Assembly: GCF_019703835.1 (NCBI RefSeq)
Contig: NZ_AP023054.1
Coordinates: forward strand, 1,957,580 to 2,021,579
Direction: 5' to 3'
Source: Thaumasiovibrio subtropicus
GTDB taxonomy: Bacteria > Pseudomonadota > Gammaproteobacteria > Enterobacterales > Vibrionaceae
Length of the DNA stretch: 64,000 nucleotides
Made by a program: the position numbers and the translations under genes. The notes below the pieces were generated by a model. The model worked only from the letters and a program-made list of their open reading frames with translations, ran no database searches and was not told the DNA's origin. Below are positions 55,801 to 63,905 of the stretch, one piece after another (within the stretch, counting starts at the first letter, position 1; every line of letters begins with the position of its first letter).

Positions 55801-55988
55801 CAACCAAGGCCATTCGGATTGGTGATGGTGGTAAAGCCTATCAAGGCATTCGGATCATTGCGATGACAGCGAATGCAATGCAAGGCGATAGAGAGAAATG
55901 TTTAGACGCCGGCATGAATGACTACATCGCCAAACCCATTGATGCGAAAGAGTTACTTGGGAAACTCACTGTCGGTGCATCTCGCTGA
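52860..55988 (+). CDS. hybrid sensor histidine kinase with two receiver domains
   Basis: 1042 aa. Transmembrane segments at about 7-25 and 284-304 flank a Cache-like periplasmic sensor; then HAMP (about 305-360), PAS (about 380-495), HisKA with phospho-acceptor H524 ([12 protein letters not shown]), HATPase (N, G1 and G2 motifs at DTGIGIA and GGTGLGLA), and receiver domains with phospho-acceptors D814 (LIDMSMPEM) and D970 (LMDCQMPEM). There is no HPt domain, so phosphate must pass to an HPt protein elsewhere. It is coupled by ATGA overlap to the binding-protein gene, which likely supplies its signal. Confidence 0.93.
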   Translation: MKLLTKFVLSSVGAVFLVVGGLGYTLQKMVTDTMMTTQLKQLNGNAAIALVKILDRQEQTLDILRISARNREIQKALQRFDNRGVSQILNDLPNTYGFVNYAIVAEPDGTIFSVSTQDHYNRRVDGEQLLLHSIFEHPAFARPTSPIKPHASAPLVDPYFREIGIPEHTGQWLVTEITKRGEHIGWFVISINWESLNHDVIESVSKELITSGHPVLAAGIFDEGNVLLTGFPKNAQLVESIKPEGLIIPDFEYKQFALAGKKYHIEIEYDYEQVFSSLQQMKLLIFVSICAAAIFLAIVLYMLMKQSLLRRLAALELGFITIGKGDLDYRIPPLGDDEISQLGETMNVMVANLQATTTDKEKLDAEIFERKRAESEMRQALQMSEATLNATDHGILVTDGAGTPIRLNQQLARLLKFSIDYDLPGQSGQLVHDLYSRVDMDKRTIPANFLTHKNITNQKLILKNGRHLDVNSQPMWHDDELLGHVWSFRDITTALQSEQALIQAKESAEQAAKLKSEFLASMSHEIRTPMNGVLGMLGLLIKSPLSEDQLKRAKLAESSANSLLTIINDILDFSKVEAGKLDLESLDFDLRQFMGDFAEANALAVQNKGLELVLDMTGIEQSMVKGDANRLRQIFSNLVGNAIKFTERGEIIIKAELIPLNDEWRFDCSVKDTGIGIAQDKANKLFKAFSQVDASTTRKYGGTGLGLAIVKRLCQLMGGTISVSSFPEKGSEFTFSVCLGKSAQSRPVLPVDDISSLMILIVDDNRSNRQVLGNQLRKWGAKVTETSSASEALRACRQRSESSGERQFDIALIDMSMPEMNGADLGAIIKNSPTLRHIKLVMMTAMSQNGDANYFARLGFDAYFTKPTTTADLFKALSVIKAHDGYGGRSVSKTPNHLQADQDQPAKVTSQDGQPQRILLVEDNKINQLVTIGILEEQGYNIDVANNGKEALQTLRNETHDAKYDVILMDCQMPEMDGYAATKAIRIGDGGKAYQGIRIIAMTANAMQGDREKCLDAGMNDYIAKPIDAKELLGKLTVGASR

Positions 55989-56059
55989 TCACAATCCCAT
56001 CAAACTGAACTATTTTCGGTCACTTGAACCACAAAACCGTAAAAAGTTTCCCTTTCCTC

Positions 56060-56088
56060 TTGCAAGCCTCAGCAAGAATCACTAATAT
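56060..56088 (+). promoter_or_regulatory. promoter of the tRNA-Val cluster
   Basis: TTGCAA (56060-56065), a 17-bp spacer and TAATAT (56083-56088), about 26 bp before the first tRNA, followed by a GC-rich discriminator. Confidence 0.65.
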
Positions 56089-56113
56089 CAGCCTCGCTTT
56101 CAAGCACAGTGAT

Positions 56114-56190
56114 ACGACCGTAGCTCAGTTGGTTAGAGCACCACCTTGACATGGTGGGGGTCGGTGGTTCGAATCCACTCGGTCGTACCA
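56114..56190 (+). tRNA. tRNA-Val (anticodon GAC), copy 1
   Basis: 77-nt cloverleaf: acceptor ACGACCG / CGGTCGT, D arm, anticodon stem CCACC / GGTGG with loop TTGACAT (anticodon GAC), T arm with TTCGAAT, and an encoded CCA. Confidence 0.96.
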
Positions 56191-56225
56191 ATCTTCTTAC
56201 CTAACCTAGTAAGAAGAAAGAATTT

Positions 56226-56302
56226 GGGTCTATAGCTCAGTTGGTTAGAGTACTACCTTGACATGGTAGGGGTCGGCAGTTCGAGTCTGCCTAGACCCAC
56301 CA
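56226..56302 (+). tRNA. tRNA-Val (anticodon GAC), copy 2
   Basis: 77 nt: acceptor GGGTCTA / TAGACCC, anticodon stem CTACC / GGTAG with loop TTGACAT (GAC), T loop TTCGAGT, encoded CCA. The acceptor and T arms differ from copy 1, so it is a separate isoacceptor lineage. Confidence 0.96.
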
Positions 56303-56349
56303 AATTCCAATAATCGCACTCTCGTTAGAGAATCCCAACGCGATTATTA

Positions 56350-56425
56350 GGGCGATTAGCTCAGTTGGGAGAGCACCTCCCTTACAAGGAGGGGGTCACT
56401 GGTTCGAGCCCGGTATCGCCCACCA
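56350..56425 (+). tRNA. tRNA-Val (anticodon UAC)
   Basis: 76 nt: acceptor GGGCGAT / ATCGCCC, anticodon stem CCTCC / GGAGG with loop CTTACAA (anticodon TAC), T loop TTCGAGC, encoded CCA. Confidence 0.96.
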
Positions 56426-56432
56426 CTATCAA

Positions 56433-56466
56433 AACGCCTGCTCATTGAGCAGGCGTTTTTGTTTTC
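56433..56466 (+). terminator. intrinsic terminator of the tRNA operon
   Basis: Stem ACGCCTGCTC / GAGCAGGCGT followed by TTTTTGTTTT. Confidence 0.9.
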
Positions 56467-56606
56467 TCTTCTGCTAAATCTACGCGGATTTCGCTTTCTC
56501 TCGACGCATCACGCAACAACAGGTCTCAATGGCTGTTTTTTGTCGTCATCTCTCACCCAGCCATGTTATATCCGCAACCAAAGAGTGACTCGATTCACTC
56601 GAAATA

Positions 56607-56679
56607 CAGGATTCAGGCGCAGACTCGCGTCTTCAAGTTGAAGGCAAAGGTGTGAAGGCATGTCTTTCCCCTTTCAGCA
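56607..56679 (-). repeat. internal fragment of the dispersed palindromic element
   Basis: CAGGATTCAG, then AAGGCAAAGGTGTGAAGGCA and a pyrimidine-rich CTTTCCCCTTTC match the inside of the full element at 26791-27058. Both ends are missing. The next gene's leader begins inside it. Confidence 0.65.
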
Positions 56680-56699
56680 AGGTAAGGATAACGATTTTC

Positions 56700-57383
56700 A
56701 TGCTAAAACCCCTTTACTGCACCTTTCTCGTGTTCGTTAGCTTTCACAGTTCAAGTGCTGACTACATGAAAAACAACGATGGCTCCCTTCTCATCATCAC
56801 TGAGTCAGAGCAAATCGAGGTCGCCGATGTCTTCGTCAGTTATCCTTCGAACTACACAGCCTTAGTCAAACTGAATCTTGATCATGCCATTCTCAAATTC
56901 GGTCACCGCGATACCGAGTTTCTCTATACTTTCTCAAAGCACAACGCCGCCCAAGTCGATTGCATCTACTACCGAGATAAACTGTCACAAAATGGTATGG
57001 GGGTGAGAAAAGCCATTTGTAACCTCAATATCACCCTCAGTGACGCTTTGGAGAATGATTTCGTCTATATCAACCAAGTGCCAACGGCTGAAGACGATTT
57101 TATCTTTAACCCGGAGAACTCCTATGAAGACGGCGTTCAGCACCTCGTCTATCAAGATAACAGTGCTGAGATCTATCACAGTTATAAGGACTTAGGAGAC
57201 TTTTTAAACGGTCAATTTGACCTCTTTCTCGTTGATAGCAAGGGTGTTGAAGTCACCTACCCCGACGCCATACCCGTGTACCAATGCCAGCAACAGGCCT
57301 GTGCCGTTGTCAGATTAGACAATCTCACCTACGCCAAACAAGATGAGCGATATATCACAGAAACGCTGCTCCACTTTCAATGA
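56700..57383 (+). CDS. secreted protein of unknown function
   Basis: 227 aa from the ATG at 56700, chosen because AAGGAT lies upstream and a normal signal peptide follows (MLKPLYCTFLVFVSFHSSSA). An upstream start at 56652 would add residues encoded by a repeat remnant. The mature protein is acidic and beta-rich with four cysteines (VDCIY, AICN, YQCQQQAC). No family recognised. It stands alone after the tRNA operon. Confidence 0.72.
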   Translation: MLKPLYCTFLVFVSFHSSSADYMKNNDGSLLIITESEQIEVADVFVSYPSNYTALVKLNLDHAILKFGHRDTEFLYTFSKHNAAQVDCIYYRDKLSQNGMGVRKAICNLNITLSDALENDFVYINQVPTAEDDFIFNPENSYEDGVQHLVYQDNSAEIYHSYKDLGDFLNGQFDLFLVDSKGVEVTYPDAIPVYQCQQQACAVVRLDNLTYAKQDERYITETLLHFQ

Positions 57384-57440
57384 CCTGAACATAAAAGATC
57401 GCAAGCGCATGGCATGACCGTTCTGTTCACCAGCCCCGAC

Positions 57441-57968
57441 TCACATTGCGTTAAGTAACAGGCGATACTTGTGTTCAAGATCGTTAAGTGCCTCATCGAG
57501 GCTTGGGGTATCTTTGCTGAGGTGAAACACTAGCGTCATAAAATACGCATCAATGATTAAAGGGATAATGGGCTGAATCGCGTCGCTTTCATCATAGCGT
57601 GCAAACAGCGCTTGGTTGAAGCCTTCGTAATAAGCCATATCCCATATCACTTCTTTCAACAATGCGCGAGATAAATCAAGGTTCTCAAAATAGTATCGGT
57701 AATATCTTGTCGCCATCTGCAAACCGAGCGCGAGCAGATCACCTTCCGGTTCCATGGTCACAGCGCTATCTAATGCTGCCAACTTTTCCGTCATTCCCGC
57801 ACGAAGAATCTCGAGTTTGGTAGGAAAGTGACTAAATACGGTGCCATCGGCCACTTTCGCTTCTTTCGCAATCTGCCTTGTTGTGGTCTTTTCGTAACCT
57901 TGCTCTGCAAACAAGTACCAAGCGGACTCGAGGATTTTCTGACGCGTCAGTTGGCGTTTATTCATCAT
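57441..57968 (-). CDS. TetR-family transcriptional regulator
   Basis: 175 aa. N-terminal helix-turn-helix (ESAWYLFAEQGYEKTTTRQIAKEAKVADGTVFSHFPTK, about 14-51), then a helical ligand domain rich in Tyr (RYYRYYFENLDLSR). AGGAA precedes the start. It is divergent from a 68-codon membrane-protein gene whose promoter carries two identical 12-bp palindromes, the likely operators. Ligand unknown. Confidence 0.88.
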   Translation of the reverse strand: MMNKRQLTRQKILESAWYLFAEQGYEKTTTRQIAKEAKVADGTVFSHFPTKLEILRAGMTEKLAALDSAVTMEPEGDLLALGLQMATRYYRYYFENLDLSRALLKEVIWDMAYYEGFNQALFARYDESDAIQPIIPLIIDAYFMTLVFHLSKDTPSLDEALNDLEHKYRLLLNAM

Positions 57969-58028
57969 TTAACATTCCTAGCATTTCACCCCTTTCATCA
58001 TACCGTTAGCGGTTTTCCTGCTCAAGCG

Positions 58029-58070
58029 TTGACAAAGTGAGCGCGCTCAATTATAAAATGAGCGCGCTCA
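58029..58070 (+). promoter_or_regulatory. sigma-70 promoter with twin TGAGCGCGCTCA operators
   Basis: TTGACA (58029-58034), 17-bp spacer, TATAAA (58052-58057). The perfect palindrome TGAGCGCGCTCA occurs in the spacer (58038-58049) and again just after the -10 (58059-58070), 21 bp apart, i.e. two helical turns. This is a textbook repressor-controlled promoter. Confidence 0.85.
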
Positions 58071-58088
58071 AAAATAACGGAGAGTCAC

Positions 58089-58295
58089 ATGCGTTCAATC
58101 ATCTTGTCGCTTCAAAAACTGCTGATCTGCCCTATCTTCTTTGTCCTTGCCTTTGTCGTTGGCCCGCTTTTGATGGCGGTGCTATTGCCCGGCGGGTTAA
58201 TCATGCTTGCGATATTGGGGGGAAAAGAAGTGAGAAAAGAACTTGGCGTCTTGCTAAGGGCATCACTGTTCGATCGCCAAGCCACCTTACGATGA
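58089..58295 (+). CDS. small membrane protein under TetR control
   Basis: 68 aa with a GGAG ribosome site. Residues 8-45 are hydrophobic and probably span the membrane once or twice (LLICPIFFVLAFVVGPLLMA and LLPGGLIMLAIL); the tail is basic. No family recognised. It is the only gene directly behind the twin-operator promoter, so it is the likely regulated product of the divergent TetR. Confidence 0.75.
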   Translation: MRSIILSLQKLLICPIFFVLAFVVGPLLMAVLLPGGLIMLAILGGKEVRKELGVLLRASLFDRQATLR

Positions 58296-58426
58296 AAGGT
58301 TCAGACGCGAGCTGGGGCGCTGAACTCTGTGGCTGACGCAAAGGGTTAACAGTCAATATGTCTATCGTATCCTTAAAGCAAGCTATACTCTTATCAGTAA
58401 CAAATAGACGTGTACAGGCGATGATC

Positions 58427-58621
58427 ATGTACGGAAACAAACAGCACTGCCATAGTAAGCCGTTGCGAAATAAGCAACGAGGCATCACCGTTGTAGAATA
58501 TGCGGTTGTCGGCTTAAGCATGGCCGTGATCGTTGCGTTAATGATGTCCAATAACAACCTGCTCGATGCCTTCAATAACGCAATGAATCAGGTCAATGCC
58601 TACATTAACGCAGCGAACTAA
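58427..58621 (+). CDS. Flp-family type IVb pilin
   Basis: 64 aa from the ATG at 58427; an ATG two codons upstream or a longer frame from 58358 is possible. It has a short leader, the prepilin cleavage site RG-ITVVEYAVVG with Glu at +5 and Tyr at +6, and a single hydrophobic helix (VVGLSMAVIVALMM), then a helical tail (LLDAFNNAMNQVNAYINAAN). This is the Flp/Fap pilin layout. No tad/cpa assembly genes occur in the window. Confidence 0.82.
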   Translation: MYGNKQHCHSKPLRNKQRGITVVEYAVVGLSMAVIVALMMSNNNLLDAFNNAMNQVNAYINAAN

Positions 58622-58638
58622 CTCACCTGTTACTCCAT

Positions 58639-59856
58639 TCACCTGTACACGTATAGTATTTTTCTTTTTAAAGTCAACCGCTTCAATACATAGCGTGCGC
58701 CTGAAACGATAACGAAGGCGCATAGCCCAATCAGAAATAGCAAAATAAACGTATTGTAAACCGATAGGTTGTCAAAGCCTTGGTCAAGGAAACCAATCAC
58801 TAATGCGGTAATCATGGCTGCAGTAAGGCCAAAAGAGTACTTAAACCTTAGCCAATGTGTTGATGGATTGTCAGCGAACACTTTGTTTGCATCGTAGTGC
58901 CCTTTTATGTTCACCGCCATGAACTCGCCTGGGAGGCAAGTCGTCGTAAAGTCTATTTCTACTTCCGAACCTACGCTCAGTGAATCAGGTAAAGGCTGGC
59001 ACCCTAGCGTCCAATCAGGTAGCCACATCTCACTGTTTTCGTCTGATACAAAATCAAAGAAAATCCGGTCATCCGAAATAACAGCTATCTTCCCTCTTGC
59101 CGTCAATATCACTTTATCCGACCATTGCCCATTGGAGTCTTTGTCGATCAATAAGCCATAACGAGACGTTAATGAATAAAAAAATCCATAAACAATAAAG
59201 AAGAAAAATACTGCAGGGATCACGATTGATAGCGCCGCATTATATTCAAAACTCAGCGCATTGAGTGCCGCAAAGACAACAAAAACAGCAATATCAAAAT
59301 AGGTCAATGCCTTCGCATCAATACCTTGTAACCAGCAGTACTCAAATAACCGCATGGGACGATATGAAATAATATCGAGGCCGAGCGCTCTCGACTTACC
59401 CAGTGTTGGAAAACGAACAACAATGTCTTTCGCCATCTTCTGAGTGATAGACCACTGATCTCCAACTGCAATGGGATAGATTTGATTGCCTTCCACAACA
59501 AACTCAACGGTCATGGTATCCCGCACTTCACCCGCATCACGAAAACTGCCGTTAATACTACAGAGACCCATGGCCTCAAAGTGAAAAAAATAGCCACTAA
59601 TAAAGGTCGTCTTTGCGAGCTTCCCTTCTAGCTTGGCGACAGACATATTGTTCGCACGTCGATTGTAATACAAGCGAAAAGCTTTTCTTTCATCGACCGT
59701 CATTTCACGGGTTGGGAGGTCCATGTATGCAATATTTGCCCGCGTGGCACGACGTAATTTTCGATAATAGCGCTTCTCACTCAATGCACTACACAGACCA
59801 TTAAACATCATCACGAGTAATATCATCAATATGAGTAGCAAAATAGCATTAAGCAA
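58639..59856 (-). CDS. multipass membrane protein of unknown function
   Basis: 405 aa. Transmembrane segments at about 2-22, 188-205, 208-230, and two near the C-terminus (about 340-358, 365-385). The region 50-180 is a soluble beta-rich domain; another soluble domain lies at 235-335. It recalls the IgaA/UmoB layout but is much shorter (IgaA is about 710 aa), so that link is weak. It is convergent with the Flp pilin gene, 17 bp away. Confidence 0.7.
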   Translation of the reverse strand: MLNAILLLILMILLVMMFNGLCSALSEKRYYRKLRRATRANIAYMDLPTREMTVDERKAFRLYYNRRANNMSVAKLEGKLAKTTFISGYFFHFEAMGLCSINGSFRDAGEVRDTMTVEFVVEGNQIYPIAVGDQWSITQKMAKDIVVRFPTLGKSRALGLDIISYRPMRLFEYCWLQGIDAKALTYFDIAVFVVFAALNALSFEYNAALSIVIPAVFFFFIVYGFFYSLTSRYGLLIDKDSNGQWSDKVILTARGKIAVISDDRIFFDFVSDENSEMWLPDWTLGCQPLPDSLSVGSEVEIDFTTTCLPGEFMAVNIKGHYDANKVFADNPSTHWLRFKYSFGLTAAMITALVIGFLDQGFDNLSVYNTFILLFLIGLCAFVIVSGARYVLKRLTLKRKILYVYR

Positions 59857-59920
59857 TTTAGTCTATTCCTTTATTTGTCCCACAACCTTCAACGTAGTGC
59901 CTTATTGTCAAACCGAGAAG

Positions 59921-59958
59921 CGCTCGCTGAACAAGCATCTTGAGGTGGTTTGAGTATA
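59921..59958 (-). repeat. solo end of the dispersed palindromic element
   Basis: The 24 bp at 59935-59958 are identical to the right terminus of 26791-27058, preceded by CGCTCGCTGAACAA as in that element. No partner end lies to the left. Confidence 0.75.
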
Positions 59959-60060
59959 GGCACGATGCTACTTTTTCTTGATGACTCAAGTCACTCGTCG
60001 TGTGTATTCTCTTTACTTTTGATACTGTTAACCTAACTTGACTCTCTTTAAGGCGGTGTA

Positions 60061-61416
60061 ATGCTCAAACGAATCGTCAAACTCTTCGTCTATTTATCCA
60101 TCGCTCTCTATGCTGTTGCCGCAATTTGGCTCGATGGGTTTGTCGCACTTCCTCCCGCACCCGAACCTCAAACGCCTGTCATGAGCCTCTCACAATCTCT
60201 AGAGCGCGCAAGTATCATTGAATCACCCAGCGACGCACTCGACATTCGATTAAGTCTTTTTGCAAATGCGACGCAGCGCATTGACGTGGTGTATCACAAC
60301 GTTAAATGGGATCCATCATCACAGCAGTTCTTTATGGGATTAGTGTCAGCAGCAAACCGCGGTGTTGAAGTGACGATTATCTTAGATAGCTTGATGGGTG
60401 GGTTACCCAACCGTATTGCATTGGCACTCCATTCTCACCCACATATTAACGTCTACTATTATGGAAAGCCCACCGTCCGCGATATCAGCAGTTGGAACAA
60501 TCGCCTTCATGACAAGTTTGTTGTTGTTGATGAGACTTATGCATTAATGGGCGGCAGAAATATTGCTGATAAGTACTTTGCACCCGCACATTATGACGGC
60601 GCTATCTCCCATGATCGCGATGTGTTTATCGTCAATGATATCAAAGACCCTAACAGTGGTTTGGCGCAGCTCAGCTATTACGTCCATCAATTGCTAAAAA
60701 GCCCTTACACTGTCGCGCTCGAACAGCCCAGCAAGCCCGGCTTTGACCGCACACCGTTTAACAGTATCTTGTTATCACCACCTCGCGCACTGCAAGACTG
60801 GGTCCGGGAAACCCTGCCAGTTGATAGCATTACCCTAGTGCACAACCCAATCACCGCTGGCTTCAAATCACCACAAGTCGCCAGCACACTTCATGCACTT
60901 GTCGCCGACGCGGAGCATAGCGTGTTATTGCAAAGTCCCTATATCGTGCCTACCACCGGCATTTATCAAGCGATTGATGATCTCGCTTCCCATGTTGATG
61001 TACGCTTTATTACCAATTCAACCTCCTCTACCCCTAACTTTCCCGCTTACTCGGCCTACCTCAACCATAAGCCGCGTTTACTCGAGAAAGGGATAACTGT
61101 TTACGAGTACCTTCACCCGGCGGACTCCATTCACGGTAAATCCCTGCTTATCGACGATCGTTTCTCTGTGATAGGTTCGTTCAACCTTGATCCTCGAAGC
61201 CTCTATTTAAGCACTGAATCTATGCTGATCATTGAAGGCGAGATGTTTGCACAACAACTGAAATCTCAGCTTAAACGCATTCAAAATCAATCCATGAAAC
61301 TCACACGCTACAGTACTGACGACGAACACGCCCGCACCCAGCAAGCGCCCTGGTATAAGATTTGGTTCCTCAACATTTGCCGTGTCATCGGTAAACCGTT
61401 TGAATTGCTGTTATGA
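60061..61416 (+). CDS. phospholipase-D-family protein (ClsC/cardiolipin-synthase-like)
   Basis: 451 aa with two HKD motifs: H150 in LHDKFVVVDETYALMGGRN and H358 in IHGKSLLIDDRFSVIGSFN. An N-terminal membrane anchor (about 5-27) is present. Both PLD half-sites are intact, so it should be catalytically active, forming a covalent phospho-His intermediate. The nearest known relatives (ClsC type) make cardiolipin from phosphatidylglycerol and another phospholipid; a nuclease or phospholipase is possible. AGGCGG precedes the start. Confidence 0.88.
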   Translation: MLKRIVKLFVYLSIALYAVAAIWLDGFVALPPAPEPQTPVMSLSQSLERASIIESPSDALDIRLSLFANATQRIDVVYHNVKWDPSSQQFFMGLVSAANRGVEVTIILDSLMGGLPNRIALALHSHPHINVYYYGKPTVRDISSWNNRLHDKFVVVDETYALMGGRNIADKYFAPAHYDGAISHDRDVFIVNDIKDPNSGLAQLSYYVHQLLKSPYTVALEQPSKPGFDRTPFNSILLSPPRALQDWVRETLPVDSITLVHNPITAGFKSPQVASTLHALVADAEHSVLLQSPYIVPTTGIYQAIDDLASHVDVRFITNSTSSTPNFPAYSAYLNHKPRLLEKGITVYEYLHPADSIHGKSLLIDDRFSVIGSFNLDPRSLYLSTESMLIIEGEMFAQQLKSQLKRIQNQSMKLTRYSTDDEHARTQQAPWYKIWFLNICRVIGKPFELLL

Positions 61417-61452
61417 CTTCTATGGGGTTGGATTGCTTTCTTTTTAGTTCAA

Positions 61453-61474
61453 GCCTCTTGAGATAACCTGAGTA
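61453..61474 (-). repeat. solo repeat end in the 61417-61729 gap
   Basis: CCTCTTGAGATAACCTGAGTA matches the right terminus of the repeat family with a few changes. The remainder of the 313-bp gap before the symporter shows no gene. Confidence 0.55.
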
Positions 61475-61729
61475 CAAGGATTATTGACGTAACGCAAACT
61501 CATGGTCACTTTAACATCGATTCGGTTGTTGTGATTTGCATTCCACATTTAAAACCACTAGGATACGCCACCCTTGAGTTAGGGATTCGACTCTACTTGA
61601 GAAATTTCAAATCATTTCTCTGCAAACTACGTCTATTCACTCCTGCTATCGCAAACCGTTCTGCATAGCCCTCACCGCCATGTGAGCCGATGGAGTTCTA
61701 TCGTTTAAATCGCTTATATAGGAGGATAA

Positions 61730-63073
61730 ATGCCTCAAGGTCTTATGTTGACTGATTTAGCCATTGCTGGCGTATTACTGATTGCTGCGAAAATTCTTCG
61801 TGTACACCTCACTGTCTTGCAGCGTATCTATATGCCGTCAGCCGTTCTAGCTGGCTTAATAGGCCTCGCGCTGGGCCCTGCAGGGATAGATATCCTCCCT
61901 TGGACTGACACCTTTACAGCCAACGCAAGTTTGCTCACCGCTTCCCTCTTTTCGGCGCTGGGTTTAGCGACAGATGTTCCGTCACCAAAAACCGTCGCGC
62001 GCCGTGCTGGATCATTGTGGGCATTTAATCAAATTGCATCTGTCTCGCAGTGGCTCTTTGCTGCCATGTTTGGCCTGTTTCTCACTTCGTTTTTCTGGCC
62101 ACACATTAACCCGGGCTTTGGGGTCACCATGTCAGCGGGCTTTATGGGTGGACATGGCTCGGCGTCCGTCGTTGGCGATATTTTTACATCACTCGGCTGG
62201 GAAGATGGCTTTACGCTGGGTTTAACCTTTGCCACGGTCGGCATATTCCTTTCCATTTCGATTGGCATGCTAGTACTGCAATTTGCACTAAAAGTCGGGT
62301 TGATCAACACCTTTACGACATTTGACAGTATGAACGAACATGAGCGCAAGGGTCTGGTCAAACCCGAGCAACAGCAAGTTGTCATGAAAGATACCATGTC
62401 CTCACTGTCCGTTGACTCGTTTGCCATTCATGCTGCACTCGTCGTCGCCGTTACCGCGTTCTCATACGTCGCAGCGAACTTTCTTTCCTCGTTCAACGAG
62501 CAAGTACAAGTGCCTACCTTTGTCACTGGCTTTTTGGGCGGCATGCTCGTTCGTATCATCGCTAAACGCACAAATGCTGCCGATTACCTCTGCGACGGCG
62601 CGTTTAAGCACGCCGCGGGCATCAGTACAGACTATTTGATTATCTTTGGTATCTCAGCCATCAAAATCACTGTTCTAGCACAATACCTCATGCCAATGGT
62701 GTTGCTCTCTGCTGGCGGTATCTGTTTTACCCTTTGGCTGATTCTTTGGGTTGCTCCTCGTATCATGGGTGAAAACTGGTTTGAGAAAGGTATCTTTTCA
62801 TGGGGCTGGTTAACAGGCACCGTTGCCATGGGCATCGCACTATTGCGTATCGTTGATCCTAAGATGAGAAGTAAGGTGCTCGACGACTATGCCATCGCGT
62901 ATGTACCAGGTTCTATCACCGATATCTTTATCATTTCGTTGATGCCCATCGCGATGTTTAACGGTATGCACTGGCAGGCGCTCGGCGTAGGTCTGAGTTA
63001 TATTTCTGTGGTGTTGTTTATCTGGCGCTTTGTACTTAACCGCTCAGCGAAACACGCCACCAGCAATACGTAA
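61730..63073 (+). CDS. sodium:glutamate-type symporter (ESS family, GltS-like)
   Basis: 447 aa inner-membrane protein with about 12 segments. It carries the ESS pattern YMPSAVLAGLIGLALGP near residue 35 and the MGGHGSASVVGDIF motif near 142, and it has inverted-repeat topology with a central hydrophilic loop. The family imports glutamate with Na+. AGGAGG is 6 nt upstream of the ATG. Substrate is assumed from family; related dicarboxylate or amino-acid acids cannot be excluded. Its terminator follows. Confidence 0.88.
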   Translation: MPQGLMLTDLAIAGVLLIAAKILRVHLTVLQRIYMPSAVLAGLIGLALGPAGIDILPWTDTFTANASLLTASLFSALGLATDVPSPKTVARRAGSLWAFNQIASVSQWLFAAMFGLFLTSFFWPHINPGFGVTMSAGFMGGHGSASVVGDIFTSLGWEDGFTLGLTFATVGIFLSISIGMLVLQFALKVGLINTFTTFDSMNEHERKGLVKPEQQQVVMKDTMSSLSVDSFAIHAALVVAVTAFSYVAANFLSSFNEQVQVPTFVTGFLGGMLVRIIAKRTNAADYLCDGAFKHAAGISTDYLIIFGISAIKITVLAQYLMPMVLLSAGGICFTLWLILWVAPRIMGENWFEKGIFSWGWLTGTVAMGIALLRIVDPKMRSKVLDDYAIAYVPGSITDIFIISLMPIAMFNGMHWQALGVGLSYISVVLFIWRFVLNRSAKHATSNT

Positions 63074-63090
63074 AGATGAGATTGAATACG

Positions 63091-63114
63091 AAAGGCATCT
63101 AAGGATGCCTTTTC
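63091..63114 (+). terminator. intrinsic terminator after the ESS symporter
   Basis: Stem AAAGGCATC / GATGCCTTT with a 4-nt loop and TTTT. Confidence 0.85.
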
Positions 63115-63272
63115 AAACAAAGAGTTAAAAATCGAATTTGCACTAAGAAAACATGCAATATACATTCTAAAAGAACAATTTTATTGAACTAGACCGAACC
63201 TAAAGACCAATAAGTTAGACTGAATGGCCTTATTTTTTAGAATCACCAGTAAATTTGTTTTAGGGCAAGGCA

Positions 63273-63905
63273 ATGACCAGAAACTATAGTGAAAACCTGC
63301 TAAAAGATGATCCAGTCATTCAGCTAGCGAAGTTAATTGGCCTCGAAAGTGAAATACCTTACATTCGAGAAAACCGAGAGCTCATGCTGCCAATTATTTC
63401 TGGGATCATCGTTTACCGACAACTAGACCATATTAGTAAACGAAAAGTACTAGAGTCCGCCTATAGTACTGGGAACTCAAAATTTTTCGGCAAAGTACAG
63501 TCTATCATTGCGCAAGTAATAGCAAAGCCTAGTTGGAATCCTTGGAGCCTATCTGATCAAGAGTTACGAGACTTCTTTAGTAAAAATAAAGACGTATCAG
63601 ACTTTTTATCTACTTGGTTTGTAACCCTCGACGGTAAACTGGAAGCAGGTTTTGTAGCAGTCGCAATTTATCAAATATCTAAAGGTGGAGTAAGTAGCTA
63701 CTTAAGAGACCAAGCTTCAACTCATATAATAGAAGCTTGCCTTCGCAAGTTGCGTCTTTCAAGCCAAATGACTAGCTTTGGAGGAAAGGCTTTCTTCGTC
63801 GCTGTCATTTTGGCAAGTGTGCTAAAAAACTTCAGTGACATCGAAATCAAGAAAGCTCGCGAAGAACTTCTCAATCGAGGTTTGTTATTACCGGGGGACT
63901 TATGA
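63273..63905 (+). CDS. unknown protein at the start of an AT-rich unit
   Basis: 210 aa, mostly helical. N-terminal MTRNYSENLLKDDPVIQLAKLIG, then a hydrophobic but not clearly membrane-spanning middle, and SSQMTSFGGKAFFVAVILASVLKNF with possible single membrane helix (about 175-192). No family recognised. DNA is visibly AT-richer than the symporter next to it, with more ATA, AGA and TTA codons, suggesting later acquisition. Its stop overlaps the next start (ATGA), so it is coupled to the truncated gene beyond. Confidence 0.7.
   Translation: MTRNYSENLLKDDPVIQLAKLIGLESEIPYIRENRELMLPIISGIIVYRQLDHISKRKVLESAYSTGNSKFFGKVQSIIAQVIAKPSWNPWSLSDQELRDFFSKNKDVSDFLSTWFVTLDGKLEAGFVAVAIYQISKGGVSSYLRDQASTHIIEACLRKLRLSSQMTSFGGKAFFVAVILASVLKNFSDIEIKKAREELLNRGLLLPGDL

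Noticed and set aside
56652..56699. Upstream start for the secreted protein after the tRNA cluster
   Set aside because: These codons come from a repeat fragment and would put charged residues before the signal peptide; the ATG at 56700 has a better ribosome site.
58037..58336. 99-codon frame overlapping the twin-operator promoter
   Set aside because: It begins inside the promoter; the 68-codon gene at 58089 in another frame has the ribosome site and a coherent membrane-protein sequence.
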